Counted from the stretch's first letter, positions 1-9,751 are shown. The stretch: 64,000 bases of DNA from Pseudomonadota bacterium (GCA_023389155.1 JAEWEV010000015.1:1-64000), one strand, 5' to 3'. The notes: generated from the letters alone by a model not told the origin. Translations and numbers: made by a program.

Positions 1-76
1 GGCTGGGGCGGAAGGATTCGAACCTTCGCATGCTGGAATCAAAATCCAGTGCCTTAACCAGCTTGGCGACGCCCCA
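1..76 (-). tRNA. tRNA-Gln (anticodon TTG)
   Basis: Reading the minus strand from 76 gives a complete cloverleaf. The acceptor stem TGGGGCG pairs with CGCCCCA (positions 10-4), the anticodon stem CTGGA/TCCAG encloses loop TTTTGAT (anticodon TTG), and the T arm carries GGTTCGAATCC. The discriminator is G and CC of an encoded CCA end lies at positions 2-1, with the final A just outside the window. It lies 4 bases downstream of ispE on the same strand, the order usual for betaproteobacteria, and may be co-transcribed with lolB-ispE. Confidence 0.95.
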
Positions 77-80
77 AATT

Positions 81-977
81 CTATATCCAATTATACAGTG
101 GATGCCGGCTGATGCCGTGACAGATAAGGACCTGTTTTAACCACTGGCGTGCCTCTGGATGAGAGGTGAACGCAGATTCTACACGATCAACACAGGCCTG
201 TGCCTGGTCTGACGATGAAAACGCCGCAAAAAAACACGCGCCGGATCCGGTCATTCTGGCTTTTATGCCCAGGGACTCAAGCCAGCCAACAATAAGCGAA
301 AGCGGTTTGAACTGAGCACAAGCTGCTGCCTGCAGATCGTTTTTGCCAAACTGATGAATATCGTGTCCAGCAAAGTCGTGCATTATGATGGATTTTGTGT
401 TTCTTGTCAAATCAGGAGACGCAAATACTGTTGCAGTTGCGACACTCACGGCGGGTACAAAGAGCACGTAGCTGGCTGGCGGAACCGGGCAGGCCTGCAG
501 CGCCTCGCCGATGCCTTCTGCAAACGCCGATTCGCCGAAGATAAAAACGGGGACATCCGCCCCCAGCGATAGTCCCAGCGTCTGCAGTTGTTCACGTGAC
601 AGGCCGCAGTTCCACAGGCGATTGAGCGCCATCAGGGTGCTGGCCGCATCGCTGGACCCTCCTCCCAGACCGCCCCCTGCCGGGATACGCTTGTCTACCC
701 GGATCGTCACGCCCGCATGTGTGTTCGCCGGCGCAACGGCATGCGGCTGCAGCAGCCGTGCTGCCCTCACAATCAGGTCGCTGTCATGTGACACGCCGGG
801 GATATCGGTTTCACGCAAGATAAGGCCATCGTCACGCAGCGTGAAATGCAGCCTGTCGGCCAGATCAATAAAGGTAAAAACGGTTTGCAACAGGTGCAAG
901 CCATCTGCACGTCTGCCGGTGACATGCAGGAACATATTCAGCTTGGCTGGCGCCGGAACGTCAGTCAGTGCGTTCAT
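81..977 (-). CDS. ispE: 4-diphosphocytidyl-2-C-methyl-D-erythritol kinase IspE
   Basis: This cytosolic GHMP-family kinase phosphorylates CDP-methylerythritol in the non-mevalonate (MEP) isoprenoid pathway. The N-terminus carries the substrate-binding stretch PAPAKLN, and the ATP-binding glycine-rich loop GGGLGGGSSDAAS lies near residues 101-113. A late GSGACFFA motif matches the third GHMP motif. At 298 residues it has the normal family length. Its ATG overlaps the lolB stop by four bases (974-977), so the pair is probably translationally coupled. tRNA-Gln follows immediately. Confidence 0.96.
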   Translation of the reverse strand: MNALTDVPAPAKLNMFLHVTGRRADGLHLLQTVFTFIDLADRLHFTLRDDGLILRETDIPGVSHDSDLIVRAARLLQPHAVAPANTHAGVTIRVDKRIPAGGGLGGGSSDAASTLMALNRLWNCGLSREQLQTLGLSLGADVPVFIFGESAFAEGIGEALQACPVPPASYVLFVPAVSVATATVFASPDLTRNTKSIIMHDFAGHDIHQFGKNDLQAAACAQFKPLSLIVGWLESLGIKARMTGSGACFFAAFSSSDQAQACVDRVESAFTSHPEARQWLKQVLICHGISRHPLYNWI

Positions 978-1561
978 TCGCTCTCGGTCACCACACGTAC
1001 GGTTATCCGGTCAGTTGACAGCGTACGCTCGAAATTCAGCCGGGTCGGCCCCTTGCTGTCAAAATCGGACATCGTCACATGCCAGCCTGACTCGTCAAAC
1101 GTGCTGTTTTTGTCAGCCGTTGCCGAATCCTGCCCATTCCTGCGGCCCTTGAGCCAATCACGCATGCCGTTCACCGGAATCGGACTGCCCAGTACCTCGG
1201 CCACCAGCGCATCGGGATCGGTTGCCACAGTTCGTTTTCCGTTGGAACGGGTCAGGACGGCCTGATTATCGGAAACCACGACTCGGGCCAGCGTAGACCC
1301 CAGCGGATTGGTCAGATCCAGCGTGAGAACGGCGCCCGTATCCAGCCAGGTAAAGCCACCCTGCACCGAATCACGATTGCGCTCCGTGCTTTTATCGTAA
1401 ACGTTCAGCGCAAACCGGCCTGAGCGCTCGAAGGTGCCGTCAGCGGAAACCGTAGCGGGCGCTGAAGGCGCGGTGGGTACTGTAGAGCACGCAGCCAGCG
1501 TTGCCGCAACAAGACAGCTGGCGGCCAGTCGGGTGAAGCGTTGTACAGAGAAAAAATTCAT
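974..1561 (-). CDS. lolB: outer-membrane lipoprotein receptor LolB
   Basis: LolB receives lipoproteins from periplasmic LolA and inserts them in the inner leaflet of the outer membrane. The 195-residue product begins with a lipoprotein signal peptide ending in the lipobox LAAC, making Cys25 the lipidated residue. The next residue is Ser rather than Asp, compatible with outer-membrane sorting. The rest matches a LolB beta-barrel (FTWLDTGAVLTLDLTNPLGS, followed by a region around GMRDWLKGR). It overlaps the upstream TPR gene by an ATGA and ispE by four bases. The same lolB-ispE pairing is common in beta- and gammaproteobacteria. Confidence 0.93.
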   Translation of the reverse strand: MNFFSVQRFTRLAASCLVAATLAACSTVPTAPSAPATVSADGTFERSGRFALNVYDKSTERNRDSVQGGFTWLDTGAVLTLDLTNPLGSTLARVVVSDNQAVLTRSNGKRTVATDPDALVAEVLGSPIPVNGMRDWLKGRRNGQDSATADKNSTFDESGWHVTMSDFDSKGPTRLNFERTLSTDRITVRVVTESE

Positions 1562-3339
1562 TTAAGACGAACTCCCAGTCGTTTGAGGGTATCTTTAAGT
1601 GTCGGATTATCCTTGTCCAGTTTCCAGCCTTTTTTCAGCAGGTCACGTGCACGCTTTTTGTCTCCCCTCTCCCAATGAATCTCAGCAAGGTGAGCGGCAA
1701 TATCGGCCTGGGGCGACAATTCAAAGGCGTTTTCCAGGTATTGGGTGGCCAGCGCATGATTACCCAGACGGAACTGGAGCCAGCCCATGCTGTCCAGGAT
1801 GAACGGATTGCCCGGCGCAAGTTGCACTGCCTTGTCCAGCAGCGTCTGGGCCTGATCCAGGTTGATATTCTGGTCGGCAAACACATAGCCCAGCGCGTTG
1901 TAGGCATCGGGGGAATCGGGTTTCAGGACCATGACCCGACGCAACAGAGTTTCCATTTCGGGGATTTTTCCCTGTCGTTCGTAGAGCATGGCCAGATCGT
2001 ATTTAATAGCCGGGCTGTCCGGCAGCGCCTTGTCGGCGCTGACCAGCCGGGCCACTGCCCTGTCGGTACGACCCGCAGCCGCCAGCACCTGCGAGGCCGC
2101 CAGCTCAACAATGATTTTGTCGTCCTTGGTTTCGGTACGGATCCCGTCTATCAGGCTCAGGGCCTTATTCAGACTCCCCAGCTTGCCGTACAGCGCGGCC
2201 TGCTTCATGCGGATCTGCGGGATGGCTGCCGATTCGTCGATTTTTTCCAGCTGGGCAATGGCCTCGCGATAACGGCCCTGATCCTCTTCAATCTGGGCGT
2301 ACAGAATACGGGCATCGGTAGACTGGCCCTGGGCATCGGTTTCGGCATCGGAAAGCGCATCACGTCGTTGCTCCTGCACCTGCAGAAACTCGTTCAAGCG
2401 TGCGCGCGCCGTTTTATAGCGCTTTGCCTGGTAATTCACCTGAGCTTCCAGATACAGCAGATCAAAGTCCTCGGGGAAACTCTTGCGCATGCGCTTCAGA
2501 TCGGTCAGCGCGGTTTCGAATTTTCTGTCCTCTACCAACTGGCTGATATACAGAAGGCGTACGCGGCGGATGTTCGGATGCTTCTGAATGAAGGTGTGCG
2601 CCAGGGACATGGCCAGATCATGATTGATTTTCACGCCATATTGCAGCACACGTTCGGCGGCTGCATCGGAATTGGGATCCAGCACAAGCGAGCGGTGCGC
2701 TGCTTCCCAGGCCACGACGCGATTGTCTGCCTGTGCCGCCAGGTCTGACAGCAGCAGATGCGCGACAGACATCTTGTCGCCGTTCTCGTGAATGACCTCG
2801 GTAAAGACTTTCAAGGCCTCTTTCTTGTCTTTCATGCGGGCCACGACGGCAGCGGCCTGATACAGGGCACGATCCTTGTTGCGCGACTTGGCAATGCGTT
2901 CACGCAGCGCCTTCACAATGCCGGTGGTATCACCATTGCTTGCAGACAGGGCCAGTGTGGCAGCCGCGGCTTCTTCGTCACCCGGAGCCAGCCGGCTCCA
3001 CAGACGGGCAGCCTCAGCAGCTTCTTTGGCACGGGAAGCGGCAAGATAGAGATGCATGGCGCGTTTGGCCAAACGAGGAATTTTCTTGTCGCGCGCCAGT
3101 TCCATGGCCGTCTGGGCGGCCAGATCAATCTGCCCGTCCTGAGCGCCAATTTCCATGATCAGCAGACGGTAAATATCATCCGCTTCGGTATGGTCTACCA
3201 AGGTCACCGGCCTGGCCTGCTCGTTGGACAGAAAATCGAGCATGGCGCGCCGGTCTACCGGTTGGTCGAACTGGGCATGCGCAGCGGCAACCCACAAGAG
3301 CGGAGCAACAAGGGCTGCGGCGCGAATAACGCTTTTCAT
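1558..3339 (-). CDS. secreted tetratricopeptide-repeat protein
   Basis: This is a TPR protein of about 593 residues with a Sec signal peptide (MKSVIRAAALVAPLLWVAAAHAQ), so it is probably periplasmic. TPR-like helices run through most of the chain; the clearest are in the C-terminal third (PDAYNALGYVFADQ, PFILDSMGWLQFRLGN, ADIAAHLAEIHWERGD). Homologues often sit just upstream of lolB-ispE, which hints at envelope or lipoprotein-related work, but no specific partner can be named. I chose the ATG at 3339 because it begins the signal peptide. An upstream ATG at 3393 has an AGGAG only two bases away and would prefix a hydrophobic stretch. Confidence 0.82.
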   Translation of the reverse strand: MKSVIRAAALVAPLLWVAAAHAQFDQPVDRRAMLDFLSNEQARPVTLVDHTEADDIYRLLIMEIGAQDGQIDLAAQTAMELARDKKIPRLAKRAMHLYLAASRAKEAAEAARLWSRLAPGDEEAAAATLALSASNGDTTGIVKALRERIAKSRNKDRALYQAAAVVARMKDKKEALKVFTEVIHENGDKMSVAHLLLSDLAAQADNRVVAWEAAHRSLVLDPNSDAAAERVLQYGVKINHDLAMSLAHTFIQKHPNIRRVRLLYISQLVEDRKFETALTDLKRMRKSFPEDFDLLYLEAQVNYQAKRYKTARARLNEFLQVQEQRRDALSDAETDAQGQSTDARILYAQIEEDQGRYREAIAQLEKIDESAAIPQIRMKQAALYGKLGSLNKALSLIDGIRTETKDDKIIVELAASQVLAAAGRTDRAVARLVSADKALPDSPAIKYDLAMLYERQGKIPEMETLLRRVMVLKPDSPDAYNALGYVFADQNINLDQAQTLLDKAVQLAPGNPFILDSMGWLQFRLGNHALATQYLENAFELSPQADIAAHLAEIHWERGDKKRARDLLKKGWKLDKDNPTLKDTLKRLGVRLK

Positions 3340-3487
3340 CGGAATCACAGGCAGGCGAGGCAATGACGGATAACAAAAAACAAATGTTATCATCACTCCT
3401 TAGTTATTATTAATAAATCCTTAAAATATAAGCATTTTATCGGCTCAGCTACGCATGGCGGACAGCCGTAGCCTCGTCTCATTTCCT

Positions 3488-4315
3488 ATGCCTGAACTAC
3501 CCGAAGTTGAAACAACCCGCAGGGGTCTGGATATGATCATTACCGGCAAGCGGCTGCTTGCGGTTCATGTCCACGAAGCGCGTATGCGCTGGCCGGTGAC
3601 TCCGGACCTAAACACCATTCTGCAGGGCAGGCAGCTACTGGCCTGCGAGCGGCGCGGCAAGTACCTGCTGTTGCGTTTCGAGCATGGCACGCTGTTGGTA
3701 CACCTGGGCATGTCGGGGTCACTGCGGCAAGTGGAGGCCGGGGCGTTTCTGCGCAAGCATGATCACGTGGAATGGTGCTTTGATGGCGCCACCGTGCGCC
3801 TGAACGACCCGCGACGCTTTGGCGCGGTGCTGTGGCACCCTGACAACGCCGGCCCCGTGGCAGCGCATCCCCTGCTGCAGGGGCTGGGCATCGAGCCCTT
3901 TGATCCCGCGTTCACCCCGGAACTACTCTATTTAGGACTGCAGAACCGCAGCATGGCCGTCAAACAGGCCCTGCTCGCCGGGCAGATCGTGGTGGGAGTC
4001 GGCAATATCTATGCCTCGGAAAGCCTTTTTGCGGCCCGCATCCATCCGCGCACTCCGGCCTGCCGGATTTCCCTGAAAAGGGTGACGCGACTGCATCAGG
4101 CCATTCTGGACACGCTGAACAAGGCCCTGGACTCCGGTGGCAGCACTTTACGCAATTACACCGGAACGCAGGGCGAGCCGGGCGCCTATTTCACGATCCA
4201 CGCAGCGGTATACGACCGGGAGAACCAGCCGTGTCGCCAGTGTGGCACCCCCATACGCAAGATCGTACAGGGTCAGCGCGCAACATACTTCTGTCCTAAA
4301 TGTCAGCGCTATTGA
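3488..4315 (+). CDS. mutM: formamidopyrimidine-DNA glycosylase MutM (Fpg)
   Basis: This base-excision repair glycosylase/AP lyase removes 8-oxoguanine and formamidopyrimidines. The start at 3488 is fixed by the invariant MPELPEVE, because Pro after Met is the catalytic Schiff-base nucleophile and Glu follows it. An in-frame start at 3455 would bury this terminus. Other landmarks are LLVHLGMSGSLR with its conserved Lys/Met context, the helix-two-turn-helix GVGNIYASE, and a C-terminal zinc finger CRQC...CPKC. Length is 275 residues, as expected. Its stop overlaps the end of the convergent FAD oxidase gene by 20 bases. Confidence 0.97.
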   Translation: MPELPEVETTRRGLDMIITGKRLLAVHVHEARMRWPVTPDLNTILQGRQLLACERRGKYLLLRFEHGTLLVHLGMSGSLRQVEAGAFLRKHDHVEWCFDGATVRLNDPRRFGAVLWHPDNAGPVAAHPLLQGLGIEPFDPAFTPELLYLGLQNRSMAVKQALLAGQIVVGVGNIYASESLFAARIHPRTPACRISLKRVTRLHQAILDTLNKALDSGGSTLRNYTGTQGEPGAYFTIHAAVYDRENQPCRQCGTPIRKIVQGQRATYFCPKCQRY

Positions 4316-5720
4316 TTACCTTCCCGGGATTCATCAGGATATGAGGATCCAGTGCCCGCTTGATTTTGCGCATCAGCGCCAGTTCGACGTCGGACTTGTA
4401 TAAGGGCAGCAGGTCTTTTTTCAGCTGCCCCACTCCGTGTTCGGCGCTGATGGAGCCCCCGAAAGCATGCACGCTGTCATGAACCAGCGTATATACCTGG
4501 GGCTGCAGCGTCAGAAAGGCGGTTTCGTCGGACCCCTGTGGCGCGGCCACGTTGTAGTGCAGGTTGCCATCACCCAGATGGCCGAAAACAATATGCCTGA
4601 CCCCCGGAAATGCCTTCTGCAGCTGCGCGTTGGTCTGCTCAACGAAATCGGTCATGCGCGACACCGGAATGGAAACATCATGCTTGATATTTTTGCCCAT
4701 CTGTTTTTCCGCCAGGGGAATGCTTTCTCGCAGATGCCAAAGCTCGTTGCTTTGCGCAATAGACGCAGCAATCACGGCATCGATCACTTCGCCCGCCTCA
4801 ATCGCCTCTCCCACCACCGTTTCGAAACGCTCGCGTGCGTGCTCGGCGCTTTCGCTATCAGAGATTTCCAATAGCGCGAACCATGGGCACTGCCGTGTGG
4901 ATTCGTCAAACGGCCATTTCTGCTGATCGAACTGACGGGTGACCGAATCCAGGCAGTAATGGGAAATCAGCTCGAAGCCAGTGAGGGCGGCGCCAAAGCC
5001 CTTGCGTGCACGCGATAGCATGCGCACTGCGGACGGCATGTCGCTGAAGGCAAGCATAGCCGTACAGCGTGCCACCGGCTGCGGATATAGTTTGAGCGTG
5101 GCCGCGGTAATAATACCCAGCGTGCCTTCGCTGCCAATATACAAATCACGCAAATCGTAGCCGGTATTGTCCTTGCGCAGACCACGCAGGCCATGCCAGA
5201 TTTCGCCATCGGCAGTCACCACTTCCAGCCCCAGGGTCAGATCCCGGGTATTGCCGTAACGCAGAACCTGCGTGCCTCCGGCATTTGTCGCCAGGTTACC
5301 GCCAATGGTGCAGCTGCCTTCTGCTGCCAGGCTCAGCGGAAACAGACGATCTGCTGCAGCCGCCGCCTCCTGGACTTCACGCAATGTACAACCGGCCTGC
5401 ACCGTGATGGTGTCATCGTTCGTATCCACCTCCAGCACCCGATTCATTCGGGTAAGCGAAATCACCACGCTATTGCCCTGGGCATCTGGGGTGGCGCCCC
5501 CGCAAAGCCCAGTATTACCACCCTGCGGCACCATGGGAACTTGATGTTCAATGCACAGGCGCACAATCTGCGCCACCTCTTCTGCGTTACCTGGTCGCGC
5601 CACTGCCAGCGCATTTCCAGTGTAACGACCGCGCCAGTCTGTCAGATAGGACTGAGCTGCCTCGTCGGTCAGCACGTGTTCTGCGCCTGTGATGTTCTGC
5701 AATGCCGCCAATATCGTCAT
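4296..5720 (-). CDS. FAD-linked D-2-hydroxyacid dehydrogenase (GlcD/D-LDH/D2HGDH type)
   Basis: The product is a VAO/PCMH-family flavoprotein of about 474 residues that oxidises a D-2-hydroxyacid such as D-lactate, glycolate or D-2-hydroxyglutarate. The FAD-binding part shows PQGGNTGLCGGATPD and the later GGNLATNAGGT and GSEGTLGIIT motifs. The C-terminal substrate domain has the metal-binding GHLGDGNLHYN and SAEHGVGQLKK. Substrate cannot be chosen from sequence alone. I start at ATG 5720 (MTILAAL); the upstream extension to 5798 looks non-coding. No accessory glcE/glcF is adjacent, so it probably acts alone. Confidence 0.88.
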   Translation of the reverse strand: MTILAALQNITGAEHVLTDEAAQSYLTDWRGRYTGNALAVARPGNAEEVAQIVRLCIEHQVPMVPQGGNTGLCGGATPDAQGNSVVISLTRMNRVLEVDTNDDTITVQAGCTLREVQEAAAAADRLFPLSLAAEGSCTIGGNLATNAGGTQVLRYGNTRDLTLGLEVVTADGEIWHGLRGLRKDNTGYDLRDLYIGSEGTLGIITAATLKLYPQPVARCTAMLAFSDMPSAVRMLSRARKGFGAALTGFELISHYCLDSVTRQFDQQKWPFDESTRQCPWFALLEISDSESAEHARERFETVVGEAIEAGEVIDAVIAASIAQSNELWHLRESIPLAEKQMGKNIKHDVSIPVSRMTDFVEQTNAQLQKAFPGVRHIVFGHLGDGNLHYNVAAPQGSDETAFLTLQPQVYTLVHDSVHAFGGSISAEHGVGQLKKDLLPLYKSDVELALMRKIKRALDPHILMNPGKVINSADI

Positions 5721-5894
5721 TTTTTTACCGCCCCGTTTCGGATGACCTGTTGCCGCGATGGATGAGCAAGGGAATTCACTCCCGGCCCATCCGGGCAACA
5801 GACGTATAATACAGTCCTCATTCTACCGAAAATTGCCACTGTTACCCGGCCGCCCGCCGCGTAGCCGTATCAACACTCCCAGACAGGATAGCCA

Positions 5895-7283
5895 ATGACC
5901 TTAGCTCTTCCCGAAACCGTATTCAAAGCCTATGACATTCGCGGCATTGTGCCCGAGCAGTTGAATGCGTCCTTTGCCTATCTGCTGGGACGCGCCCTGG
6001 CACGCCGCGCCCGCGCCACTGGTACGGACAGAATTGTGGTGGGATACGATGGCCGCCTGTCTAGTCCGGAGTTGTCCGAAGCTCTGCAAAAGGGGATTGC
6101 AGATGAAGGCGTTGATACGGTCGCTATCGGCATGGTGCCAACCCCACTGGTGTATTTTGAGTCCTACTCGGAAAAGATTGGGGCGGCCGTCGCCATCACC
6201 GGCAGTCATAATCCGCCAAAGTACAACGGCTTTAAAATGATGATCGATGGCAAGGCGCTGTATGGCGATGACGTGCTGGCGCTGCGCACCGAGATGCAGA
6301 CACTGGAATCTGAGCCCGTGGCAGCACAAAAAGGCAGCGTGCATCAAAAGGATATTCTGCAAACCTATATCGACCGGATCGTGTCTGACGTCAAACTTGC
6401 CCGGCCCGTGAAAATTGCCATCGATTGCGGCAACGGTGTGGCTGGCATTGTCGCGAGCAAACTGTTTCGCGCGCTAGGCTGCCAGGTGGTTGAACTGTTC
6501 TGCGATGTGGACGGCACGTTTCCCAACCACCACCCGGATCCGGCAGACCCGCAGAACCTTGAAGATTTGCAACGCAGCCTGCAGGAAACCGACAGCGAAA
6601 TCGGCCTGGCCTTTGACGGTGACGGAGATCGGCTGGGCGTGGTCACGCGCAGCGGCAGTATTATCTGGCCAGATCGCCAGCTGATTCTGTTCGCGCGTGA
6701 TATTCTTGCGCGCCAACCTGGCGCCACCATTATCTATGACGTCAAATGCAGTCGACACGTCACGACATCCGTGGAAGCTGCTGGTGGCAAACCGGTGATG
6801 TGGCGTACCGGCCACTCCCTGATCAAGGCAAAGCTCGCAGAAACCGGCGCCCCACTGGCTGGCGAAATGAGCGGTCACGTTTTCTTCAAGGAACGCTGGT
6901 ATGGATTTGATGATGGTCTGTATACCGGCGCGCGGCTGCTGGAAATCCTGTCCCGCGATGCCAATCCGACAGCGGTGCTTGATGCCCTGCCCGAAGGCAT
7001 CTCTACACCAGAGCTGAAATTGGAAATGGCAGAAGGCCAGCAGTTTGCACTGATCAAAACCCTTCAGGATCAGGCGCAATTTCCCGGCGCCACCAACGTG
7101 GTAACCATTGATGGCGTGCGCGCGGAATATGAAGACGGCTTTGGCCTGGCGCGCGCATCCAATACCACGCCTGTGATTGTCCTGCGCTTTGAGGGAGATT
7201 CACAGGAGGCCATTGACCGGATTCGCGGACAATTCAAGGACGTTTTCAGCAAATTCGCACCCGACGCCAGCTTACCTTTTTGA
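5895..7283 (+). CDS. algC: phosphomannomutase/phosphoglucomutase
   Basis: This alpha-D-phosphohexomutase interconverts hexose 6- and 1-phosphates and so supplies precursors for nucleotide sugars. The 462-residue chain has the phosphoserine loop ITGSHNPPKYNG (Ser104), the Mg-binding DGDGDR, the sugar-specificity segment GEMSGH, and a C-terminal phosphate-binding region. Length and motifs fit the PMM/PGM (AlgC/ManB) class better than GlmM. It faces the polysaccharide locus that ends at 7391 and likely feeds it, although it is transcribed separately. The ATG is preceded by a weak AGGATA ribosome-binding site. Confidence 0.92.
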   Translation: MTLALPETVFKAYDIRGIVPEQLNASFAYLLGRALARRARATGTDRIVVGYDGRLSSPELSEALQKGIADEGVDTVAIGMVPTPLVYFESYSEKIGAAVAITGSHNPPKYNGFKMMIDGKALYGDDVLALRTEMQTLESEPVAAQKGSVHQKDILQTYIDRIVSDVKLARPVKIAIDCGNGVAGIVASKLFRALGCQVVELFCDVDGTFPNHHPDPADPQNLEDLQRSLQETDSEIGLAFDGDGDRLGVVTRSGSIIWPDRQLILFARDILARQPGATIIYDVKCSRHVTTSVEAAGGKPVMWRTGHSLIKAKLAETGAPLAGEMSGHVFFKERWYGFDDGLYTGARLLEILSRDANPTAVLDALPEGISTPELKLEMAEGQQFALIKTLQDQAQFPGATNVVTIDGVRAEYEDGFGLARASNTTPVIVLRFEGDSQEAIDRIRGQFKDVFSKFAPDASLPF

Positions 7284-7390
7284 ATAACAGTTTCTAAAGA
7301 CAGCGCCAGCGTCATGGCAGTTTGAATCTCGTGCCGACAACAACAGCATGCAGCCAGCTCGCGCGCGACTTTCTTTCTTGTGGCAATCGT

Positions 7391-8524
7391 TTATCTAATC
7401 AACGATTGATAGATTTCCAGGTGGGCCTGAACAACCTTGCGGATATCGAAGGCCTCCAGCGCCAGTTCCCGGCCCGCCCGTCCCATGGTCAGCCGTTTTT
7501 CCGTGTTTTCGGCCAGGTCGCAGACCGCCTCATAAATTGCTGCGGCATCCCTGACCGGAACCAGCACGCCGGTCTGGTCAGCCTCGATGGCGTCTCGGCA
7601 TCCCGGCACGTCTGTAGTCACCACGGCCCGCCCGCAGGCTGCCGCTTCAACGAGTGACTTGGGCAGACCTTCCCGGTAGGACGGCAACACCACAATATGC
7701 GAATCGGCATACAGCGCGGCAATATCGCTGCGCTCTCCCAGCCAGTTGATGGCATCGCGCCAGCTCTCGGCCTCCTCCTGCGTCACTGACGCCGGGTTGC
7801 CCGGATCAGGATTGCCAACAACAATCCATTCATAGGGTTTGCCGTCACTCTGCGACATGCGCGCCGCCTCTACATATTCCAATACGCCCTTGTCCCTGAG
7901 CAGTCGCGCCACAAAAATCACTTTCACAGGCAGCGCAGGTTCAGGCTCGGCCGCATACTGGTTCAGATCGACCCCTGAGCCGCGAATCATCACCACCTGT
8001 TGATCCCGAACGGCGCCAATGCGTCCCAGGATATCGCGATCATTGCGATTCTGGAAAATCACCCGACTGTTGCGATGCCCCAGTGCAAAGCGATACAGCT
8101 GCTGGGTAATCATCCGCACCCAGTCGATCCCCTTGTGCTCACGCGTGAAGATAAAGCCCAGTCCGGAAATAGCAGATACCACCCCTTTTACCCCGGCCAG
8201 CCTGGCGGCAATGCCGCCGTAAAGCACGGGCTTGATCGTGACCAGGTGCACGACATCGGGTTCCACAATTTTGAACAGGCGATAAATCGCGTAAAGCGTC
8301 TTGAGTTCGGCCAGAGGATTCATGCCGCTGCGGGACATGGGCAGCGTGTAATGCGTCAGTCCCTGTTCCTTGATAGCCTGCACGGCTGGTCCGTCCATGG
8401 TGGCCACGCTCACGTCATACCCCTGTTCTTTGGCCGCCAGCGCAATAGGCAGGCGATGCGACAGGAAGAATGCCGGATTGTTCACCACAAACATCAGGGA
8501 AGGGGTAGGTGTCTGCGTTGTCAT
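7391..8524 (-). CDS. glycosyltransferase family 4
   Basis: This is a GT-B fold transferase of 377 residues and the last gene of the polysaccharide locus. The N-terminus (MFVVNNPAFFLSHRLPIALAAKEQGYDV) resembles PglA/WbpX-like GT4 enzymes that add sugars to lipid-linked intermediates at the inner membrane. The C-terminal nucleotide-sugar domain has VFVARLLRDKGV and the EX7E-type motif EGLPKSLVEAAACG. It sits 24 bases downstream of the preceding glycosyltransferase. Donor and acceptor sugars cannot be read from the sequence. Confidence 0.87.
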   Translation of the reverse strand: MTTQTPTPSLMFVVNNPAFFLSHRLPIALAAKEQGYDVSVATMDGPAVQAIKEQGLTHYTLPMSRSGMNPLAELKTLYAIYRLFKIVEPDVVHLVTIKPVLYGGIAARLAGVKGVVSAISGLGFIFTREHKGIDWVRMITQQLYRFALGHRNSRVIFQNRNDRDILGRIGAVRDQQVVMIRGSGVDLNQYAAEPEPALPVKVIFVARLLRDKGVLEYVEAARMSQSDGKPYEWIVVGNPDPGNPASVTQEEAESWRDAINWLGERSDIAALYADSHIVVLPSYREGLPKSLVEAAACGRAVVTTDVPGCRDAIEADQTGVLVPVRDAAAIYEAVCDLAENTEKRLTMGRAGRELALEAFDIRKVVQAHLEIYQSLIR

Positions 8525-8548
8525 GATTTTGGGCCCTTATTCGTTAAA

Positions 8549-9751
8549 TCAGCGTCCGTCGGCATGCATCGCGCGCCACGTCTGTTCGTAGCGTTCGACC
8601 ATATTGGGCAGGCTGAACTCTTGCAGCACCCGGGCGCGGGCGCGTTCTGCGATGGCCTGGCGACCTTCCTGCCCGATGGCGGCAAAGGCCTGGGCAATAG
8701 CGCCGGCCAGCGCCTGCGGATCCTGCGCAGACACAACCCAGCCCGTCTCGCCAACGATCAGCGCGGCATCGCCCACATCGGTCACCACGCCCGGCACCCC
8801 GCAAGCCATGGCCTCGGCAACCACATTGGGGAATCCTTCGGCCAGACTGGACAGGACGTGCACATCCAGCGCGTTCATCAGGTCAGGCACATCATCACGC
8901 ATGCCCAGCAGTATGACCTGTTCTGTCACATCTGCTGCACGCAGCAACTGCATCAGTTCGGCATTGCCGGTTTCCAGTCCCTTGCCCGCCAGCACGCAGC
9001 GCAGCACCAGACCCTGCTTTTTGCACTCGGCCAGCGCCTGAATCAGGCTACGGTGATCCTTTAGCGGATTCCAGCGCGCCACAAAACCGATCACGGGCTC
9101 ATCGGGTCCAACCTGCCACTCCTGGCGAAAACGGCTACGTGCCTGGGGGTTCGGCTGCCAGCGCGTCAAATCGTAGCCGTTCTGTATGACCACCATTTTG
9201 TCCGCATCATAGCCCCATTGCACATGGCGGGCGCGGGCGCCTTCGGCACAGCAGATAATGGTCTGCGGCAGCCATCCGGATACCAGGCCGCAAAAGCGCG
9301 CCAGCAGCCACGCGGATTTGCTGCTGCTTTTCAGATTTTCACCCGAATTGCGGATACCCCAGGCAATGTGGCGCAAACCGGCCATTCTTGCGGCCAGGCC
9401 GCCGATGGCATCGGCATGATACATCCAGGTCTGTACGACATCGGGCCTGAGCACGGCCAGTTCGCGACGCAGCCTCATGAAGTCGCCCGGTGTGATTTTT
9501 CCCGGTTTCATGTCAAGTGTAATCACGCTGATTCCCGCTGCACGCAAACTCGCACCATACAGGCCATCATCGGTAAAGCTGATCAGTGTATGACGAATGG
9601 CATGCGAGGGCGCCATCAGCAGGCGGTTCAATACGGCCTCTGCACCGCCCTGCCCGAGGCCACTGATGACATGCACCACGTGCAGTTCGGTCCCGGATTC
9701 AGGCTGTGCAGGACTGTCGGGAATGCTTGATGCCGCGCCTGTTTCCACCAT
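8549..9751 (-). CDS. glycosyltransferase family 4
   Basis: This is a GT4 enzyme of about 400 residues. The N-terminal half carries VHVISGLGQGGAEAVLNRL, a typical acceptor-side glycine loop. The C-terminal half has GFVARWNPLKDH and EGFPNVVAEAMACGVPGVVTD (EX7E motif). The start is set at the ATG at 9751, which overlaps the stop of the upstream glycosyltransferase by one base (TAATG). The longer reading frame to 9823 would overlap it deeply. Role: a sugar-transfer step in repeat-unit assembly on undecaprenyl-PP; specificity unknown. Confidence 0.87.
   Translation of the reverse strand: MVETGAASSIPDSPAQPESGTELHVVHVISGLGQGGAEAVLNRLLMAPSHAIRHTLISFTDDGLYGASLRAAGISVITLDMKPGKITPGDFMRLRRELAVLRPDVVQTWMYHADAIGGLAARMAGLRHIAWGIRNSGENLKSSSKSAWLLARFCGLVSGWLPQTIICCAEGARARHVQWGYDADKMVVIQNGYDLTRWQPNPQARSRFRQEWQVGPDEPVIGFVARWNPLKDHRSLIQALAECKKQGLVLRCVLAGKGLETGNAELMQLLRAADVTEQVILLGMRDDVPDLMNALDVHVLSSLAEGFPNVVAEAMACGVPGVVTDVGDAALIVGETGWVVSAQDPQALAGAIAQAFAAIGQEGRQAIAERARARVLQEFSLPNMVERYEQTWRAMHADGR

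Noticed and set aside
1..76. tRNA-Gln as an integration site for a mobile island
   Set aside because: Neighbouring genes are housekeeping, no integrase or duplicated tRNA 3' end is seen.
1675..2748. 357-residue plus-strand frame
   Set aside because: Antisense to the TPR gene over its whole length; residue composition typical of a shadow frame.
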